This document shows, one piece after another, positions 36,017 to 44,575 of a stretch of 64,000 bases of DNA; the first letter of the stretch is position 1; the number at the start of each line of letters is the position of its first letter. The translations under genes were made by a program, and so were the position numbers. Where the stretch lies: contig NZ_JBHMFC010000021.1 in the NCBI RefSeq assembly GCF_042427585.1, positions 1 to 64,000 of the forward strand, given 5' to 3'. Origin of the DNA: Pseudalgibacter ostreae. GTDB taxonomy: Bacteria > Bacteroidota > Bacteroidia > Flavobacteriales > Flavobacteriaceae. The notes beneath the pieces are model-generated. The model did not search any database. It was not told the DNA's origin and was given only the letters and a program-made list of their open reading frames with translations.

Positions 36017-36442
36017 ATGCAATTATCTAAAGCAGATGTTTTGGCTAAAGCGAATAAAGCTTGTAAAAACACGTTAATGGAGACTTTAAATATAGAAATT
36101 ATAGATTTTGGAGACGATTTTTTGGTTGCTAAAATGCCTGTAAACTCTAGAGTTTATCAACCAGATGGGGTTTTACATGGTGGTGCTACGGCAGCACTTG
36201 CAGAAAGTGTGGGCAGTTTTGCTTCCCATATTTTTGTTGATACAGAAGCTTTTTTTGTGCGTGGTATAGAAATTACGGCCAACCACATAAAAAGCGTGAA
36301 AGAAGGATTTGTGTATGCTAAAGCTACATTTTTACACAAAGGCAGAACGACGCAATTATTGGATATCCGTGTTACGGATGATCAAGATAATTTGATATCC
36401 ATTTGTAAATTATCGACCATTTCATTACCTAAAAACAAATAG
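36017..36442 (+). CDS. hotdog-fold thioesterase (PaaI family, probable DHNA-CoA hydrolase)
   Basis: 141 aa hotdog protein. The signature region is VYQPDGVLHGGATAALAESVGSFAS, including the HGG loop and downstream Glu that are catalytic in the PaaI/MenI class. It begins a gene block with isochorismate synthase (3 bases downstream) and menD, which suggests the role of 1,4-dihydroxy-2-naphthoyl-CoA hydrolase in menaquinone synthesis. The family is firm; the precise substrate is inferred from context. Confidence 0.88.
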   Translation: MQLSKADVLAKANKACKNTLMETLNIEIIDFGDDFLVAKMPVNSRVYQPDGVLHGGATAALAESVGSFASHIFVDTEAFFVRGIEITANHIKSVKEGFVYAKATFLHKGRTTQLLDIRVTDDQDNLISICKLSTISLPKNK

Positions 36443-36445
36443 TTA

Positions 36446-37585
36446 ATGGCCTTGGATTCTTTTTTTAAACGTATAGAAGCGCATTATAGTGCTCAATTGC
36501 CTTTTGTCTCTTATAGAAAGCCGAATTCTTTAAAGCTTAACGCAATACTTCAAAACACAGACGAAATTTATGTCACAACAGACTTTAAGGAGAAGGGCTT
36601 TGTGTTTTCTCCTTTTGATGATAATGATGATACCATTTTAACACCTATAGAATTTTCAACTTTAATTACATGTTCTGAAGAATTGCCTAGTATTGAAAAT
36701 CAAGAGGAAGAAGAAAAAAACATTCAAAATGGATCTGTTTTAATAGCTCCCGATGCTCGATTCCATCACCTTGATCTTATAAAAAAAGGGATAGTTGCTA
36801 TAAAAGACAAGACGTTAGATAAAGTAGTGCTTTCTCGGCAAGAAACCGTACGGCTTTCTACATCTAATCCTATTCCCATATTAAAAAACCTTTTAAACAC
36901 TTATGCATCTGCATTTGTTTATTGTTGGTACCATCCCAAAATTGGTTTGTGGTTGGGTGCTACCCCAGAAACTTTATTGAAAATTGAAGGCAAACGGTTT
37001 TCTATGATGGCATTGGCAGGTACCCAAGATTATAAAGGAACGCTTGATGTGAAATGGGAAGAAAAAGAACGACAGGAACAGCAATTTGTTACAGATTTTA
37101 TAGTGCAGCACTTAAAGCCATCGGTGGAGCAATTTAGATTATCGGCTGTAGAAACTGTAAAAGCAGGCAATCTAGTACATTTAAAGACCATGATAACTGC
37201 AGAGTTAAAACCAGAGACTTTATTGCGACATGTGATTTCAGATTTACATCCCACTCCTGCGGTTTGCGGTGTGCCAAAAAATAAATCTAAGCAGTTTATA
37301 TTAAAACACGAACCGTATAACCGTGAATTTTATACCGGATTTTTAGGGGAATTGAATCTAGATATTAGTGTTTCCCCAAGGTCTGGACGCCGGAATGTGG
37401 AAAACAGGGCGTATGCCATGAAGAAAAGAAGTACACAACTTTATGTAAACTTACGCTGTATGCAGCTTAAAAACGATACAGCTATTTTATATATGGGGGG
37501 AGGCATTACTAAAGACTCAAACCCTGAACAGGAGTGGCAAGAAACGGTATCTAAATCTATGGTAATTAAAAATGCTTTGTTATAA
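36446..37585 (+). CDS. menF: isochorismate synthase
   Basis: 379 aa chorismate-binding enzyme. Characteristic segments are KVVLSRQETVRL, KIGLWLGATPETLLKIEGKRFSMMALAGTQ, HLKTMITAEL, HPTPAVCGVPK and YTGFLGELN, as in MenF/EntC. Converts chorismate to isochorismate, the first committed step to menaquinone (Mg2+ dependent). It starts 3 bases after the thioesterase stop, so the genes are coupled; menD follows after 48 bases. Confidence 0.92.
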   Translation: MALDSFFKRIEAHYSAQLPFVSYRKPNSLKLNAILQNTDEIYVTTDFKEKGFVFSPFDDNDDTILTPIEFSTLITCSEELPSIENQEEEEKNIQNGSVLIAPDARFHHLDLIKKGIVAIKDKTLDKVVLSRQETVRLSTSNPIPILKNLLNTYASAFVYCWYHPKIGLWLGATPETLLKIEGKRFSMMALAGTQDYKGTLDVKWEEKERQEQQFVTDFIVQHLKPSVEQFRLSAVETVKAGNLVHLKTMITAELKPETLLRHVISDLHPTPAVCGVPKNKSKQFILKHEPYNREFYTGFLGELNLDISVSPRSGRRNVENRAYAMKKRSTQLYVNLRCMQLKNDTAILYMGGGITKDSNPEQEWQETVSKSMVIKNALL

Positions 37586-37633
37586 GGCTATTTAGCCGTC
37601 TATTTCTTATTTTTATACTCAGATTTGAAGTAA

Positions 37634-39394
37634 ATGATACACCCTAAAATTCCGAATGCGCAAACCGTCATTCAGCTTTGTAAAGCAAAAAAGATAAAGC
37701 ATATTATAATTTCCCCAGGGAGCCGAAGTGCACCATTAACTATTGGTTTCACTAATGATCCGTATTTTAAATGCTACAGTATTGTAGATGAACGTTGTGC
37801 CGCTTTTTTTGCTTTAGGTATTGCACAACAATTACAATATCCCGCAGCTTTGGTATGTACATCGGGTAGCGCACTGCTAAACTATTACCCAGCCATTGCG
37901 GAGGCTTTTTATAGCGATATTCCTTTAATTGTGCTGTCTGCAGATCGCCCTAAACACCTAATTGGTATTGGCGACGGACAAACTATTAACCAAAACGACG
38001 TTTTTGCCAACCATATTTTATATTCAACAAGCCTTAAATTAGATATTAAGGATGAAAAAAATATACCAGAAAATGAGGATTTTCCTATTTTTAAGAACTT
38101 AGAGGACCGATTAGAGCGTTTTTTAGGTTTTCAAAAAGATATCCAGACCTTTAATGAAGAAGAAATCAATATAGCTATTAACCAAGCTGTGGCAAGAAAA
38201 GGGCCTGTACACATTAATATTCCATTTGATGAACCCCTTTACGAGCGCGATACCAAATTATCTGTTACCCCTAAAGTCTCAGATATTTCTATAAAACCGA
38301 AACCTTTAGACAACTATATCATTCAGGAATGTTTTGACACATGGAATGCTTCAGCAAAAAAGATGGTTTTAGTAGGAGTAAACCAGCCTAATGAAATTGG
38401 AAAAAAGTGGTTAAATGAGCTGTCTAAAGATGATAGTGTTATAGTGTTAACAGAAACAACCTCTAACTTGCATCATGATAGTTTTTTTCCAAATATCGAT
38501 CAATTGGTTGGCCCTTTAAGTGTAGACGAACAAAAAGCGCTACAGCCGGATGTGTTGGTAACATTTGGTGGCTTAATTATTTCAAAAAAAATAAAATCCT
38601 TTTTAAGAAAGTATCAGCCCAAAGCGCATTGGCATATTGATGAGAAAAATGCCCTAGATACTTTTTTCTGCTTATCCAATCATATAAAAACAACGCCTCA
38701 TCAGTTTTTAGAAGGCTTGCTTACGCGCATTACACACCACGTTAAAAGCGATTATCATACAATGTGGGAACAAGTAAAACAACAGCGCTTGGAAAAGCAT
38801 GAACTGTATTTAAAACAGGTTCCTTTTTCCGACTTTAAAGTCTTCGAAATTTTATTACAGGCCATTCCAAATCACTATATTTTACAAGTAGGCAATAGCT
38901 CTGCTATACGTTACACACAACTGTTTCAATTAAATAGAACATTAGACGTTTACTGCAATAGAGGTACTAGTGGAATTGATGGGAGTACCAGTACGGCTAT
39001 CGGCTGTGCAGTAGCGGCAACGAAACCCACGGTTTTGCTAACAGGCGATTTGAGTTTTTTATACGATAGTAATGGACTTTGGAATAATTACATTCCTAAA
39101 AACTTTAGGATTATTGTTGTTAATAATGGCGGCGGCGGAATTTTTAGAATTCTGCCTGGACATAAAAACACTGAGAATTTCGACCTTTTTTTCGAAACAA
39201 AACACAATTTAACAGCAAAACATCTTTGTAAAATGTATGGACTGGAGTATTCTAGTGCCGATACAGAGTTGCAGTTAAAAAGTAAAATGAAAAGTTTTTA
39301 TATGGAATCTGAAGCACCTAAACTTTTAGAAATCTTTACACCAAGCATTGTTAATGATGAACAACTTTTAAATTATTTCGACTTTATAAGTTGA
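37634..39394 (+). CDS. menD: 2-succinyl-5-enolpyruvyl-6-hydroxy-3-cyclohexene-1-carboxylate synthase
   Basis: 586 aa thiamine-diphosphate enzyme, full length. The N-terminal PYR domain has IISPGSRSAPLTIGF and the glutamate-containing DERCAAFFALGIA; the C-terminal PP domain has GTSGIDGSTSTAIGCAVA and LLTGDLSFLYDSNGLWN (GD...N cofactor-binding motif). It joins 2-oxoglutarate to isochorismate in menaquinone synthesis. Third gene of the men block. Confidence 0.96.
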   Translation: MIHPKIPNAQTVIQLCKAKKIKHIIISPGSRSAPLTIGFTNDPYFKCYSIVDERCAAFFALGIAQQLQYPAALVCTSGSALLNYYPAIAEAFYSDIPLIVLSADRPKHLIGIGDGQTINQNDVFANHILYSTSLKLDIKDEKNIPENEDFPIFKNLEDRLERFLGFQKDIQTFNEEEINIAINQAVARKGPVHINIPFDEPLYERDTKLSVTPKVSDISIKPKPLDNYIIQECFDTWNASAKKMVLVGVNQPNEIGKKWLNELSKDDSVIVLTETTSNLHHDSFFPNIDQLVGPLSVDEQKALQPDVLVTFGGLIISKKIKSFLRKYQPKAHWHIDEKNALDTFFCLSNHIKTTPHQFLEGLLTRITHHVKSDYHTMWEQVKQQRLEKHELYLKQVPFSDFKVFEILLQAIPNHYILQVGNSSAIRYTQLFQLNRTLDVYCNRGTSGIDGSTSTAIGCAVAATKPTVLLTGDLSFLYDSNGLWNNYIPKNFRIIVVNNGGGGIFRILPGHKNTENFDLFFETKHNLTAKHLCKMYGLEYSSADTELQLKSKMKSFYMESEAPKLLEIFTPSIVNDEQLLNYFDFIS

Positions 39395-39483
39395 TTTTTA
39401 GCTAAAGAGTCGGATTATGACTTTTTAAGTGTTTAAAAAATAACTATATTTAGAATATTATTAATAAATAAAAACGTTTTATC

Positions 39484-39822
39484 ATGAGTAAAAGAGATGA
39501 GTTAATTACAAAGTATGCAGCAGATTTAAAAGATAAATGTGGTGTTGATCCAGATATGGATTTGCTTACTAAAGTGACCATTGGTTGCGGCCCTTCTATT
39601 TATAATGCAGATGCTTCAACAGTTTCTGGTTCGGATGCTTCTGAGTTAGCAACCGTGAAAAACAATTTCTTAATAAAAAAATTAGGATTAAAGGATAGCC
39701 CAGATCTGGATAAAGGGATTGAGTCTGTTATCGAACAATACGGCAAATCCAATAGAAATAAATATAGAGCAGTGGTATATTATTTATTAACCAAGCACTT
39801 TAAAAAAGAATCTGCCTACTAA
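39484..39822 (+). CDS. DUF2853 family protein
   Basis: 112 aa cytoplasmic alpha-helical protein. MSKRDELITKYAADLKDKCGVDPDMDLLTKVTIGCGPSIYNADASTVS is the DUF2853 signature; the remainder ends in KYRAVVYYLLTKHFKKE. A structure of a family member is known but no function. Located alone after menD with its own terminator. Confidence 0.88.
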   Translation: MSKRDELITKYAADLKDKCGVDPDMDLLTKVTIGCGPSIYNADASTVSGSDASELATVKNNFLIKKLGLKDSPDLDKGIESVIEQYGKSNRNKYRAVVYYLLTKHFKKESAY

Positions 39823-39848
39823 GGTGTTATTAACATATTGATTTTAAA

Positions 39849-39880
39849 GAGGCTGTTTATAAAAACAGTCTTTTTTTTTT
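39849..39880 (+). terminator. rho-independent terminator of the DUF2853 gene
   Basis: Arms AGGCTGTTT and AAACAGTCT (one G-T pair) around ATAA, followed by at least ten T. Confidence 0.88.
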
Positions 39881-39970
39881 AATATTATTTTAGAATTTCT
39901 GAATTCTTTTAAAATTGATGCCTTTTCTGTAAAGTTTGAAAATCTTGTAAAAAATAATCGTGGAATTGAC

Positions 39971-39978
39971 TACATTTG
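39971..39978 (+). promoter_or_regulatory. -7 element of ychF
   Basis: TACATTTG matches TAnnTTTG; a TTG lies 23 bases upstream at 39945-39947. The motif overlaps the first in-frame ATG (39976) and so supports the start at 40033. Confidence 0.5.
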
Positions 39979-40032
39979 CACTCGCAAAATACAGGTTCCC
40001 TTTTTAGAGGAGCCTTTAAAACTATTTTTTTA

Positions 40033-41127
40033 ATGAAAGCAGGCATCGTAGGATTACCAAACGTAGGAAAATCAACTTTATTTAATTGTTTGTCAAATGC
40101 TAAAGCGCAGAGTGCAAATTTTCCATTTTGTACCATTGAGCCCAACATAGGTGTGGTAAATGTACCAGATAAACGTTTGGAGAATCTAGAGGCGTTGGTT
40201 AAGCCGGTGCGCGTTCAACCTGCTACAGTAGAAATAGTAGACATTGCCGGATTGGTAAAAGGAGCTAGTAAGGGAGAAGGATTGGGAAACCAATTTTTAG
40301 CCAATATACGTGAAACCGATGCTATTTTGCATGTGTTGCGATGTTTTGACAACGATAATATTGTGCATGTTGATGGTAATATAAATCCTATTCGGGATAA
40401 AGAAACCATTGATATGGAACTGCAATTAAAAGATTTGGAGACTGTCGATAAAAAGCTTGAAAAAGTTAAGCGTGCTGCAAAAACAGGAAATAAAGAAGCT
40501 CAAAAAGAAGAAGCAGTATTGTTGAAGATAAAAGCAGGTCTTGAAGCTGGGATTTCAGTTAGAGCGCTTGAGTTTACAGACGATGAAGATGAGGCTTTTG
40601 TAAAACCGTCTCAATTTATTACAGATAAGCCGGTGATGTATGTTTGTAACGTAGACGAAGATTCGGCGGTATCAGGAAACAAATATGTAGATCTGGTTAA
40701 AGAAGCGGTAAAAGATGAAAATGCGGAGGTTTTAGTATTGGCAGTTGGAACAGAGGCCGATATTACCGAATTGGATGACTATGAGGAGCGTAAAATGTTT
40801 CTTCAAGACATTGGACTAGATGAACCAGGATCTGCTAAATTGATACGTTCTGCCTATAAACTACTAAATCAGCAAACTTACTTTACAGCTGGTGTAAAAG
40901 AAGTGCGTGCTTGGACGGTTGATGTTGGGGCTACTGCACCGCAAGCCGCAGGTGTTATCCATACCGATTTTGAAAAAGGCTTTATTCGTGCCGAGGTTAT
41001 AGCGTATGACGATTTTGCATCCTATGGGAGTGAAGCTAAGGTTAAAGAAGCTGGTAAAATGCGTGTAGAAGGAAAAAACTATATTGTTAAGGACGGCGAT
41101 GTTATGCATTTCTTGTTTAATGTATAA
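40033..41127 (+). CDS. ychF: redox-regulated ATPase YchF (Obg-like)
   Basis: 364 aa from the ATG at 40033 (MKAGIVGLPNVGKSTLFN). A P-loop GLPNVGKST opens the protein, with DIAGLVKGASKGEGLGNQFL as the G3/switch II region and a C-terminal TGS domain (TFFTAG-like TYFTAGVKEVRAW). YchF prefers ATP over GTP and binds ribosomes and the proteasome/antioxidant system in other species. A longer frame from 39976 is contradicted by the promoter motif it overlaps. Confidence 0.95.
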   Translation: MKAGIVGLPNVGKSTLFNCLSNAKAQSANFPFCTIEPNIGVVNVPDKRLENLEALVKPVRVQPATVEIVDIAGLVKGASKGEGLGNQFLANIRETDAILHVLRCFDNDNIVHVDGNINPIRDKETIDMELQLKDLETVDKKLEKVKRAAKTGNKEAQKEEAVLLKIKAGLEAGISVRALEFTDDEDEAFVKPSQFITDKPVMYVCNVDEDSAVSGNKYVDLVKEAVKDENAEVLVLAVGTEADITELDDYEERKMFLQDIGLDEPGSAKLIRSAYKLLNQQTYFTAGVKEVRAWTVDVGATAPQAAGVIHTDFEKGFIRAEVIAYDDFASYGSEAKVKEAGKMRVEGKNYIVKDGDVMHFLFNV

Positions 41128-41309
41128 GTTAGGTAAAGAGATTAAAGTACTGTATCACGAGGTTTCTAAACGCTCTATTTAGCAGCTTTTTTAACTTAAA
41201 TTTAAATAAGCAGATATACTTTGTTTGTGTTTTAACATGGAATTTTTAATAGACTAACTGCTTTAAATTGTAAGATTTTAATTATATTCGCATCTGAATT
41301 ATAAGGTAA

Positions 41310-41780
41310 ATGTCATTTGAAATGCCAGTAATAGAAATTCAAACCGAAATTAATTCAAACATTAAAACTTGTTTTGATTTAGCTCGAGATATTGAAGTTC
41401 ATCAAGAGTCTTTAAAAATATCGGGTGAAAAAGCTATCGCCGGAAAAATATCTGGTCTTATAGAATACGGAGAATGGGTGAGTTGGGAAGCCCAGCATTT
41501 AGGATTTGTCCAACATTTTACTTCAAAAATTACTAAATTTGAACCACCTACTTGTTTTGTGGGTGAAATGGTTTTAGGTGTGTTTAAATCTTTTCGTCAT
41601 GAACATGTGTTTCTTGAAAAAGACTCAAATAGAACCCTGATGATTGATAAGTACTACTTTGAGCCTCCTTATGGTGTTTTGGGAAAAGTTGCCAATCTGC
41701 TTTTTATAAAACGGTACATGAAAAAGATTTTAAAAATGAGAAGCGATTTTTTAAAGCATAAAGCAGAAACATTACAATAA
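41310..41780 (+). CDS. SRPBCC-fold (polyketide cyclase-like) protein
   Basis: 156 aa, START/Bet v1-like fold without signal peptide. It begins with a beta strand (VIEIQTEINSNIKTCFDLARDIEVHQESLK) and includes GLIEYGEWVSWEAQHLGFVQHFTSKI and YYFEPPYGVLGKVANLLF near the C-terminus. This matches the small cell-division-inhibitor-like/cyclase SRPBCC subgroup. Presumably binds a hydrophobic ligand; ligand unknown. Monocistronic. Confidence 0.85.
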   Translation: MSFEMPVIEIQTEINSNIKTCFDLARDIEVHQESLKISGEKAIAGKISGLIEYGEWVSWEAQHLGFVQHFTSKITKFEPPTCFVGEMVLGVFKSFRHEHVFLEKDSNRTLMIDKYYFEPPYGVLGKVANLLFIKRYMKKILKMRSDFLKHKAETLQ

Positions 41781-42619
41781 AACTTAAATTTTTATTGTAC
41801 TTGCCAGTAATTAAAATACACGCCATTTAGTATTTTATTAAAAATTTAAAAATGGGTTTGCTATTTTTGAGTAGTATATGCTACTGTTATATTAACGCAT
41901 TGCATTTGTTTTTTTTTCCTCATAATATGTTAAAATCCGTTTGCTACGTTTTTTTTGGCTTTACACCCTCTATTCTTTTTAATAAAAACACTTTCAGAGC
42001 AAGCAATTATTAAGAATAGAAATAAGAGCAACGGTGTTAACTTATTTAATGAGCCTGTTTTTTTTTTTTTTTGGTTAAAACCGATAGGTTGACCCTCAAA
42101 ATTTGATGTTATGTTATTTATAACTGATGCATAAGCAGGCATCTAAATTTATGTTGTGATCCATTGCGATATAGTTGGTAATTTTAACGTGTTTAGTTTT
42201 TTATGGGAAGTCTGTTTATTAGAGTTTCTTATTGCTATTTTTGTAATGGTAATTCTATTTTTTTTAGTGCCGATTCTCATAAAAATAGTCTGCGATTTAA
42301 ATTTTGCAATTATTAAAGCTATTGCGCCAATTTTAATTAGTGTCCGAATTGCCAATTTTTTTAAACCTTAGCAATTTTGTCGATTTTTCCAGTTTTAATG
42401 CTTATTATGGGAATATCATTTAGGGCTTTTAAAAAACAAATGCATTAAATATTTATAATTATAAAAGAATTTTAAAAACGTTTCTATCAAAAAAAAAGAG
42501 ATAAAAAGAGGAGCTCTAACTTATCAAAAAGTATTGTTAATTACTTTATATGTCTGCTGTTTCTTTTTTTGTTTTGAAGTGCTATATTAGCCTATTATCA
42601 TGACATTTTACTCAAATCT
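41781..42619. other. 839-base gap without a convincing gene
   Basis: Extremely AT-rich. It contains a run of 15 T at 42058-42072. Two weak reading frames exist: a hydrophobic 71-codon plus frame at 42156-42371, and a minus frame at 41930-42142 whose last 33 codons could form a small lipoprotein (a Leu/Ile run, then ACSES) if started at an internal TTG. Neither has recognisable homology by eye. Probably a decayed gene or a region holding small transcripts. Confidence 0.5.
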
Positions 42620-44470
42620 ATGACCGAACCATCTAACTATACCGAAGACAATATACGCTCCTTAGACTGGAAAGAACATATTCGTATGCGACCAGGAATG
42701 TACATTGGTAAATTGGGCGATGGGTCCTCTACCGATGATGGTATATATATTCTTATTAAAGAGGTTTTAGACAACTCCATTGACGAGTATGTGATGGGAG
42801 CTGGCAAAACTATAGAAATCTCGATCCAGGGCACAAAAGTGACGGTTCGTGATTACGGAAGGGGTATTCCCTTAGGGAAAGTCGTAGATGTGGTTTCTAA
42901 AATGAATACCGGTGGAAAATACGATTCTAAAGCCTTTAAAAAATCGGTTGGATTAAATGGAGTTGGTACAAAAGCTGTAAATGCACTATCGTCTTATTTC
43001 CGAGTAGAATCTACACGGGATAGTAAAAGTGCTTCTGCAGAATTTGAGCAGGGTAACCTGATCAATCAAGAGCTTTTAGAAGACACCTCGCGCAGAAAAG
43101 GAACCAAGGTTTCTTTCGTTCCAGATGAGGTTATTTTTAAAAACTATAAGTTCAGAAACGAGTATATTATTAAAATGCTTAAAAACTATGTGTACTTAAA
43201 CCCTGGTTTAACTATAGTTTTTAATGGCGAGAAATATTTTAGTGAACATGGACTAAAAGATTTGTTAAGTGAAAACATAAACGAGTCCGATAGGCTTTAT
43301 CCTATTATACATTTAAGGGGCCATGATATTGAGGTGGCCTTAACCCACAGTAAAACCCAATATAGCGAAGAGTATCATTCGTTTGTAAACGGACAGAACA
43401 CTACGCAAGGAGGAACGCATTTAAATGCATTTCGAGAGTCTTTGGTAAAAACGATTCGCGAATTTTATGGTAAAAATTTTGATGCATCTGATATTCGAAA
43501 ATCGGTAGTTTGTGCCATAGCTATTAAAGTTATGGAACCTGTTTTTGAAAGTCAGACTAAAACCAAATTGGGATCTACAGATATGGGGGGCGATTTGCCA
43601 ACCGTAAGAACTTATGTTAATGATTTTTTAAAAACAGACTTAGATAACTTCTTACATAAAAACCCCGATACAGCCGATAAAATCCAACGTAAGATATTAC
43701 AGGCAGAACGCGAACGTAAAGAATTATCCGGTATTCGAAAACTAGCGAAAGATCGCGCTAAAAAAGCCAGTCTTCACAATAAAAAATTGCGGGATTGTCG
43801 TGTGCATTTTGGAGATATAAAAAATGATAGAAATTTAGAGTCTACCTTGTTTATTACAGAAGGAGATTCGGCCTCTGGAAGTATCACAAAGTCACGGGAT
43901 GTTAACACTCAGGCTGTATTCAGTTTAAAAGGAAAACCTCTTAACTGTTATGGGTTAACCAAAAAAATCGTTTATGAAAATGAGGAGTTCAATCTACTTC
44001 AAGCTGCATTGAATATAGAAGAATCTCTTGAAGATTTACGATATAATAATGTGGTAATTGCTACGGATGCCGATGTGGATGGTATGCATATTCGCTTATT
44101 GCTCATTACCTTCTTTTTGCAATTTTTTCCTGAAGTTATTAAGGAAGGGCATCTGTACATTTTACAAACGCCTTTATTCCGTGTTAGAAATAAAAAAGAA
44201 ACTATTTATTGTTATTCTGAAGAAGAACGTAAAGATGCAATAGAGAAATTAAAGCCCAAACCAGAAATTACCCGATTTAAAGGGTTAGGAGAAATTTCCC
44301 CAGACGAGTTTAAGTATTTTATAGGTGAAGACATTCGTTTAGATCCTGTAATGTTAGATAATAATATGTCTATTGATGAATTGCTTAGTTTTTATATGGG
44401 GAAAAACACACCAACCAGACAAGACTTTATTATCGATAATTTAAAAGTAGAGTTGGATTTGATTGAATAG
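42620..44470 (+). CDS. parE: DNA topoisomerase IV subunit B
   Basis: 616 aa. GHKL ATPase with Bergerat motifs (EVLDNSIDE, RDYGRGIP, SVGLNGVGTKAVNALS), the QTKTKLG loop and the TOPRIM motif TEGDSASGS with ATDADVDGMHIRLL. Length near 620 aa and pairing with the 887-aa A subunit downstream fit the flavobacterial ParE rather than GyrB, which is longer. Together with ParC it decatenates chromosomes. Confidence 0.92.
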   Translation: MTEPSNYTEDNIRSLDWKEHIRMRPGMYIGKLGDGSSTDDGIYILIKEVLDNSIDEYVMGAGKTIEISIQGTKVTVRDYGRGIPLGKVVDVVSKMNTGGKYDSKAFKKSVGLNGVGTKAVNALSSYFRVESTRDSKSASAEFEQGNLINQELLEDTSRRKGTKVSFVPDEVIFKNYKFRNEYIIKMLKNYVYLNPGLTIVFNGEKYFSEHGLKDLLSENINESDRLYPIIHLRGHDIEVALTHSKTQYSEEYHSFVNGQNTTQGGTHLNAFRESLVKTIREFYGKNFDASDIRKSVVCAIAIKVMEPVFESQTKTKLGSTDMGGDLPTVRTYVNDFLKTDLDNFLHKNPDTADKIQRKILQAERERKELSGIRKLAKDRAKKASLHNKKLRDCRVHFGDIKNDRNLESTLFITEGDSASGSITKSRDVNTQAVFSLKGKPLNCYGLTKKIVYENEEFNLLQAALNIEESLEDLRYNNVVIATDADVDGMHIRLLLITFFLQFFPEVIKEGHLYILQTPLFRVRNKKETIYCYSEEERKDAIEKLKPKPEITRFKGLGEISPDEFKYFIGEDIRLDPVMLDNNMSIDELLSFYMGKNTPTRQDFIIDNLKVELDLIE

Positions 44471-44575
44471 ATATTCGCGTAACATGTGATACACCGATAA
44501 CCGATATTTAAATATTCAAAATTAAAATTAACAGTCCCAAATAAAGCTGGGAATGCTTCACAGGAATTTGATAAC

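Noticed and set aside
36017..39394. Siderophore (EntC-like) identity for the isochorismate synthase
   Set aside because: menD follows directly and no other siderophore genes are present, so a menaquinone role is the simpler reading.
42156..42371. 71-codon hydrophobic plus-strand frame
   Set aside because: Hydrophobicity follows from T-rich DNA; no start context, no family, and a competing minus frame. Mentioned only within the gap entry.
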